Assembly (NCBI RefSeq): GCF_965237655.1
Contig: NZ_CBDEGB010000002.1
Span: 310,001-374,000 of the forward strand
Direction of reading: 5' to 3'
Length of the DNA: 64,000 nucleotides
Source: Poriferisodalis sp965237655
GTDB lineage: Bacteria > Actinomycetota > Acidimicrobiia > Acidimicrobiales > Poriferisodalaceae
The notes under the pieces were generated by a model that searched no databases, was not told where the DNA came from, and saw only the letters and a list, made by a program, of their open reading frames with translations. The position numbers were made by a program, and so were the translations under genes. The stretch's first letter is position 1. Each line of letters starts with the position of its first letter. Of this stretch, positions 59,732 to 64,000 are shown piece after piece.

Positions 59732-60880
59732 GTGGACGTCGACTATCCGATTATCTCCGCTGACTCGCACATTGCGGAGGCACGCACCTGCTACACGGAC
59801 TACATCGATCCGAAGTGGCGTGACGTAGCGCCCCGCGTCGAGTGGACCGAAGAGCGGGGCGATGTCTACGTCATCGACGGCATGAAGCGCACCATTGACA
59901 TGGGACTCATCGCCGCTGCCGGTCAAAAGCCAGAAGACCTGAAGCGGACCGCGACGTACGAGGAACTTCCCCAAAGCAGCTACGACTCGACAACTCGCAC
60001 CGCCGACCAGGATCGTGACGGCGTCTCCGCCGAGGTGATCTACCCGTCGGTGGGCATGGTGCTGTGCAACCACTCCGACCCCGACTACAAGAAGGCGGCC
60101 ATGGACGCCTACAACCGGTGGATCTCCGACTACTGCTCGGTAGACACTGATCGGCTGTTGGCAGTGGGGCAGACGGCGCTGCGCTCGGTGTCCGAGGCCA
60201 TCGACGACATCGTTGCGATGTCTGAGGTGGGCATGCGCGGCGTGATGATGTCCGGCAACCCGCACACAGAGTTCGACTTCGACGATCCCCGCTGGGACCC
60301 CTTCTGGCAGGCGGCCGTTGACCTGAACCTGCCCGTCTCGTGGCACATCCTCACCAGCCGCGGCCAAGGCCGGCCCCGAGGCCCGAAGGCGAACGCCTTC
60401 ATGACCATCATCCGGGCCAACCAGGACATCATGGGCACGCTGGTATTCGGCGGCGTGTTCGAGCGCAACCCCGGGCTGCGGGTCGTCTGTGTGGAGGCCG
60501 ACGCTGGCTGGGTGCCGCATTACATGTACCGGATGGATCACGCCTACAAGCGCCACCGGTACTGGCTGCCGCCGGGACAGGAGCTCTCGAAGCTCCCGAG
60601 CGAGTACTTCAGCGAGCACATCTACACCACGTTCCAGGACGACTGGGTGGCGTTCAAGATGGTGAACGACGTCAACCACCGGCGCCTGCTGTGGGCGAAC
60701 GACTTCCCGCACTCGGACAGCACGTGGCCGTGGAGCCAGGAACTGCTCGACGAGCACTCCGCACACCTCACGCCCGAGCAGGCCCACGACATCCTCTGCA
60801 ACAACTCGGCCGAGCTGTACGACATCGACCTGTCGAAGCTGCCGGTCGGCGGCGACCGGCTTGCAGCAGCCTCAGCCTGA
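59732..60880 (+). CDS. Amidohydrolase family protein
   Basis: A 382-residue TIM-barrel metal hydrolase/decarboxylase of the same group as 18.9 kb. Visible: PIISADSHIAEARTCYTDYIDPKWRDVAPRVE (metal H-x-H replaced by S-x-H-x-x-E), MRGVMMSGNPHTEFDFDDPRWDPFWQAAVDLNLPVSWHI and RRLLWANDFPHSDSTWPWSQELLDEHSA (last metal ligand). GTG 59732 has GGGGGGAA 1-8 bases upstream, close but the best available. The W-N-DFPH-SDSTWP end is characteristic of a large uncharacterised actinobacterial clade. Confidence 0.87.
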   Translation: MDVDYPIISADSHIAEARTCYTDYIDPKWRDVAPRVEWTEERGDVYVIDGMKRTIDMGLIAAAGQKPEDLKRTATYEELPQSSYDSTTRTADQDRDGVSAEVIYPSVGMVLCNHSDPDYKKAAMDAYNRWISDYCSVDTDRLLAVGQTALRSVSEAIDDIVAMSEVGMRGVMMSGNPHTEFDFDDPRWDPFWQAAVDLNLPVSWHILTSRGQGRPRGPKANAFMTIIRANQDIMGTLVFGGVFERNPGLRVVCVEADAGWVPHYMYRMDHAYKRHRYWLPPGQELSKLPSEYFSEHIYTTFQDDWVAFKMVNDVNHRRLLWANDFPHSDSTWPWSQELLDEHSAHLTPEQAHDILCNNSAELYDIDLSKLPVGGDRLAAASA

Positions 60881-61033
60881 CCGGTAGCAAACGGGCGCCT
60901 GATCCGCCGCGATCAGAGCTTGAGCGAGACCAACTCCCGTGCCCCCGCGTGCCCCAGGCGCCAGCAGGCCGAGGGGTACCGTGGGCAGCGTGCGCCCCGC
61001 GCGTACGCATCCTGCGAACGAGGAGCCCCCGCC

Positions 61034-61810
61034 ATGAAGAGCCACGAAGTCGACTACGAAGTCTTCGGCGATGACATGCAATTCGTCGAGGTCGAACTCG
61101 ATCCCGGCGAGACCGTTGTCGGCGAGGCCGGCGCGATGATGTTCCTTGAAGACGGCATCACGTTCGAGTCGGTCATGGGCGATGGCTCCGCGCCGGACTC
61201 GGGGATGTGGGGCAAGCTCAAAGGCGCCGGCAAGCGTGTCATCTCCGGCGAGTCGCTGTACCTCACCCACTTCACCAACACCGGCGCCGCTGGCAAGGCC
61301 AAGGTCGGGTTCGCAGCGGGCTATCCAGGCAAGATCATCCCGGTGAACCTCGCGGAGATGGGCGGCGAGATCATTGCCCAGCGTGACGCTTTCCTATGCG
61401 CGGCCATGGGCACCAAGCTCGACATCGCTTGGCAGCGCGGCGTCGGCACGGGGCTATTCGGCGGCGAGGGCTTCATCCTCCAGCGCTTGACGGGTGACGG
61501 GATGACCTTCCTGCACGCTGGCGGCTCGATTAAGGCCGTCCAGCTGAACAATCAGACCGTCAGGCTCGACACAGGCTGCCTCGTCGCCCTGCAACCGTCG
61601 CTCAAGTACACGATCGAGCGGGCGGGCAACCTCAAGTCGATGTTCTTCGGCGGGGAGGGCTTGTTCCTGGCGACCGTGTCGGGCACCGGCTGGGTGTGGC
61701 TGCAGTCACTGCCGTTCGAACGACTGGCGTCTCGGGTGCTCGCCAACGCAACGGGACCGATGTCGGACGACTCACGCGGCTTGCTCTCGGGTCTGTTGGA
61801 GCGCAACTAA
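61034..61810 (+). CDS. AIM24/TIGR00266-family protein
   Basis: A 258-residue double-stranded beta-helix (tryptophan-RNA-binding-like) protein: MQFVEVELDPGETVVGEAGAMMFLEDGITFES, then YLTHFTNTGAAGKAKVGFAAGYPGKIIPVNL, GVGTGLFGGEGFILQRLTGDGMTFLHAGGSI and GCLVALQPSLKYTIERAGN..FFGGEGLFLATVSGTGWVWLQSLP. The repeated FGGEG blocks mark the family, which is widespread, of unknown role and related to mitochondrial AIM24. ATG 61034 follows AGGAGCC. Monocistronic or leading the next gene after 58 bases. Confidence 0.88.
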   Translation: MKSHEVDYEVFGDDMQFVEVELDPGETVVGEAGAMMFLEDGITFESVMGDGSAPDSGMWGKLKGAGKRVISGESLYLTHFTNTGAAGKAKVGFAAGYPGKIIPVNLAEMGGEIIAQRDAFLCAAMGTKLDIAWQRGVGTGLFGGEGFILQRLTGDGMTFLHAGGSIKAVQLNNQTVRLDTGCLVALQPSLKYTIERAGNLKSMFFGGEGLFLATVSGTGWVWLQSLPFERLASRVLANATGPMSDDSRGLLSGLLERN

Positions 61811-61868
61811 CGCCGCACAGCGCTCTCACCGGCTGTCCGGTTCGTGTAGTCGCCATAGGGTCACGGCC

Positions 61869-62933
61869 ATGCAGCTGACGTCGGGCCGTATCAACGTCGA
61901 CGACCTTGCCGACGCGCAGGAGGCGTATCACTCACGCGGCTGGACAGATGGCCTGCCGGTGGTGCCCCCCACCGCCGACGCAGTGGCGGCTTGCTTGGAG
62001 TGGGCGATGCTGGCGCCGGACCACCTCATCGGCATCGAGCCCGTGAGAGCCCGGGCCATCACCGCAGAGAAGGCCGCCATCAACGCCGTGATGGCGGGTT
62101 GCCTGCCCCCGCACTTCCCGGTCGTGGTCACAGCGCTCACCGCCATGCTGGAGCCGGAATTCGGCCTCCACGGGCCGACGGCCTCCACCGGCGGTTGCGC
62201 CGTGCTGCTGATCGTGAACGGCCCCATCAGGCACGAACTGGCGATGGACGCCACCTTCAGCGTGCTCGGGGGAGCCGACCGGTCGCGGGCGGTCATCGGC
62301 CGGGCGGTGCGCCTCGTGCTGGCAAACGTGCTCGACGTACGGCCGGGCGGCATCGACCGCTCGACGCTGGGCCACCCCGGCAAACTCGGCTACTGCATCG
62401 CCGAAGACGAGGAAGCAACCGGATGGGTGTCGCTGGGCGACCAGCGGCTCGGCACCACGACCGCAGAACGCGGCCAGGTGTCGTCGGTGACGGCCGTGGC
62501 CTCGATGGCGCCCCGGCAGATCATGAACGAGTGGACGACCGACCCGGCCGAGCTGTGCGAAACCATCGCCGCTGAGATCCGGGCCAACCAGCTCAACTAC
62601 TCCATCTGGCCCGGCAACTACGCAGTGGTGCTGCCGCCGCAGCTGCGCGAGCACTTTGACGCAGCCGGCTGGTCGAAGGACGACATTGCACGTTGCGTGT
62701 ACGAGCGGGCACGGGTGCGCCGGGGGGACTGGGCCGCCGTAGGCAAGGGTGCGGTCGTCAAGGACCGGGCCGAGCGCGAGTACCCGGCGCTTGAGGCACC
62801 GGAAGACCTCTTGATCGTCGCAGCTGGGGGACCTGCGGGCGGCTTCGCTGCCGTCATACCGCCCTGGCTGGGCACTCGAAGCCACGCCGCCACCGTGGCA
62901 GTCGGTGCCTGCGTGGACTGTGAAGTGCGCTGA
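61869..62933 (+). CDS. Conserved hypothetical, linked to a UGSC-family gene
   Basis: A 354-residue protein with many small residues and a distinctive opening: AQEAYHSRGWTDGLPVVPPTADAVAACLEWAMLAP. It then has EKAAINAVMAGCLPPHFPVVVTALTAMLEPEFGLHGPTASTGGCAVLLIVNGPI, where H-G-P-T-x-S-T-G-G might be a cofactor loop, and ends ATVAVGACVDCEVR with two Cys. I believe this pattern is common beside UGSC (seleno)proteins, one of which begins at the window edge, but the enzyme activity is unknown. Cofactor or substrate cannot be told. Confidence 0.6.
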   Translation: MQLTSGRINVDDLADAQEAYHSRGWTDGLPVVPPTADAVAACLEWAMLAPDHLIGIEPVRARAITAEKAAINAVMAGCLPPHFPVVVTALTAMLEPEFGLHGPTASTGGCAVLLIVNGPIRHELAMDATFSVLGGADRSRAVIGRAVRLVLANVLDVRPGGIDRSTLGHPGKLGYCIAEDEEATGWVSLGDQRLGTTTAERGQVSSVTAVASMAPRQIMNEWTTDPAELCETIAAEIRANQLNYSIWPGNYAVVLPPQLREHFDAAGWSKDDIARCVYERARVRRGDWAAVGKGAVVKDRAEREYPALEAPEDLLIVAAGGPAGGFAAVIPPWLGTRSHAATVAVGACVDCEVR

Positions 62934-62982
62934 GCCTGAAGCCCGCGACCCCATCGGCCGGCAGTCGCGCCAGAATCGCACC

Positions 62983-63759
62983 ATGGAAGGAAACTCCGGC
63001 TCGCACCAACCGAAGGACAATTACGACGGCCTGCTGGCCGAACTGCCGGACGACTACCTGGCGTCGGTCGAGGACTACCACCGGCTGGCGTATGCGGTCG
63101 TCGGCGAGGCGCGACGTGTCGCGACAGGCCGGTTCGGTCTGCGGAGCCTGATTGAGGGTCTCGGCACCCCGGTCTTCGACGTCCCCATGGGCCGCGCCGG
63201 TGAGATGGAGTGCCGGGTGTGGATCGCGGGCGACGAGCTGTACGCCGACGAGGGCGGCGTGGTGCGCAGCATGCACATCACGACGCTGGCGGCGGCAGCC
63301 GCCTTCGTCGGCGTCGCACCGGGGACCGAAGCTCGGGAGCACGACAGTCCAGAGCTGGGTGACACAGAGCGCTGGCTGAGGGTCAGCCCCGAAGTGGGTG
63401 CGCACCTCGAGTCGTGGTTCCGACTCGGCAACGACGTTCTGGAGCAGCTGAGGGCTTTGCCGGATGCCGTCGATGCCGACGAGGTTCAGCTATGGCCGGG
63501 GCACTTCGACATCGCAACTGCAATCGGCGGCGCGGAACGCGGAACCAGAGCGACGTACGGGCTGTCTCCGGGCGACGCTGCCCATCCGTACCCGTATGCA
63601 TACGTCGGACCATGGGGCGAGGTGGACCGCGCCGACCCCTACTGGAATGATCCCGCATTCGGCGCCTCGCTTCCATACAGCGAGATGCTCGGAACAGCGA
63701 ATCCCGCCGACGCTGCGTTCGAGTTCTTGTTTGCCGGCTACGACAGCATCAACGGCTGA
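62983..63759 (+). CDS. Conserved actinobacterial hypothetical protein
   Basis: A 258-residue protein ending with the pattern ADEVQLWPGHFDIATAIGGAERGTRATYGLSPGDAAHPYPYAYVGPWGEVDRADPYWNDPAFGASL. The L-W-P-x-H-F-D-x-A and S-P-G-D, Y-x-Y-V-G-P-W blocks recur in many actinobacterial hypothetical proteins. No catalytic motif is recognised. Sits between the UGSC-linked gene and the UGSC gene, but need not share its role. ATG 62983 is the first reasonable start. Confidence 0.65.
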   Translation: MEGNSGSHQPKDNYDGLLAELPDDYLASVEDYHRLAYAVVGEARRVATGRFGLRSLIEGLGTPVFDVPMGRAGEMECRVWIAGDELYADEGGVVRSMHITTLAAAAAFVGVAPGTEAREHDSPELGDTERWLRVSPEVGAHLESWFRLGNDVLEQLRALPDAVDADEVQLWPGHFDIATAIGGAERGTRATYGLSPGDAAHPYPYAYVGPWGEVDRADPYWNDPAFGASLPYSEMLGTANPADAAFEFLFAGYDSING

Positions 63760-63875
63760 CCTGCCAGCCAGAGTGCCCGGCCCCGTACTGCGCACGCCGA
63801 TCGGGGCGGTCCTCGTGGCACCATGTACGCAGCCGGTTGCTAGCGGGTGCGCGACCACGCCCGAGGAGGGTTGAC

Positions 63876-64000
63876 GTGGAAGTACTGAACCCGACCCACG
63901 AACAGGATCCCGCCGGGTTCGCGGCGCCGGCGCGGCTGGCCACGCTGAAGGGCGCGACCATCGGCTTCATCTCCAACGGCAAGGAGAACACCAGGCCGTT
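63876..64000 (+). CDS. UGSC-family protein, N-terminal fragment
   Basis: The first 41 codons of a gene that runs off the window. It reads EVLNPTHEQDPAGFAAPARL, then ATLKGATIGFISNGKENTRP, the typical opening of UGSC family (seleno)proteins (N-P-T...L-x-x-x-x-I-G-[FL]-[IL]-x-N-G-K-x-N). GTG 63876 has GAGGAGGG 5-12 bases upstream; a TTG at 63871 is the alternative. The U/C-G-S-C motif itself lies outside the window, so whether it is a selenoprotein cannot be seen. Confidence 0.65.
   Translation, partial: MEVLNPTHEQDPAGFAAPARLATLKGATIGFISNGKENTRP

Overview
This 64 kb window is high-GC, densely coded DNA. Most genes start with ATG or GTG, many overlap by 1-4 bases, and the families present point to Actinomycetota, most likely Acidimicrobiia or a related soil or marine lineage. 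The pointers are deazaflavin-type LLM oxidoreductases, an SCO6745-family protein, tandem CaiB-type CoA-transferases, paired amidohydrolases, a P450, biotin-dependent acyl-CoA carboxylases, a UGSC-family gene and many type II toxin-antitoxin loci. The taxonomic call is inferred from gene content only; no rRNA or ribosomal protein gene is present.

Layout. 1-5.4 kb: tail of a peptide-type ABC permease, an HU protein, a P450/MFS operon, a crotonase, a quinone-reductase-like MDR protein and a decayed amidohydrolase. 5.5-9.2 kb: HicAB, an MFS exporter, then a lower-GC island with a nonsense-interrupted PIN toxin and another ORF broken by TGA. 9.2-16 kb: HSL-type esterase, SulP transporter, and an acyl-CoA carboxylase operon (carboxyltransferase plus biotin carboxylase/BCCP). 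16-26.4 kb: lipoproteins, O-methyltransferase, esterase, amidohydrolase, an orphan FokI-like nuclease, two divergent VapBC modules, dienelactone hydrolase, M1 peptidase and MaoC dehydratase. 26.5-32.1 kb: PlsC and two translationally coupled CaiB proteins, an SCO6745 protein and an LLM oxidoreductase. 32.1-33.8 kb: a patch of gene relics around a second HicAB. 33.8-43.8 kb: a second carboxyltransferase, an ABC exporter whose permease has a TAG immediately after its apparent GTG start, GluQ-RS coupled to a nitroreductase-SRPBCC fusion, a lipoprotein and an aminotransferase. 43.9-47.2 kb: an AlbA_2/winged-helix regulator bracketed by two gapless 103-bp repeats, next to a HEPN-domain gene and a small toxin-antitoxin pair. 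47.3-55 kb: membrane protein, LLM oxidoreductase, PaaK-type ligase, Fic protein, NIPSNAP, aldolase and a large Ala-rich protein. 55-58 kb: two tandem IS110 elements whose transposases end in an XRE-like helix-turn-helix and whose 5' leaders look like bridge RNAs. 58-64 kb: VWA protein, VapBC, amidohydrolase, AIM24-family protein, and a hypothetical gene leading towards the UGSC-family gene at the window edge.

Metabolically the window looks like an aerobic heterotroph's catabolic repertoire: activation of acids to CoA esters (PaaK, CaiB), their carboxylation, hydration and oxidation (carboxylases, crotonase, MaoC, P450, LLM enzymes), and hydrolysis of esters and lactones. The accessory layer comprises at least six type II toxin-antitoxin pairs, Fic and HEPN proteins, a lone nuclease, and IS110 elements. 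The strongest candidates for something new are the repeat-bracketed AlbA_2/HEPN locus and the paired IS110 elements with covarying leader hairpins.
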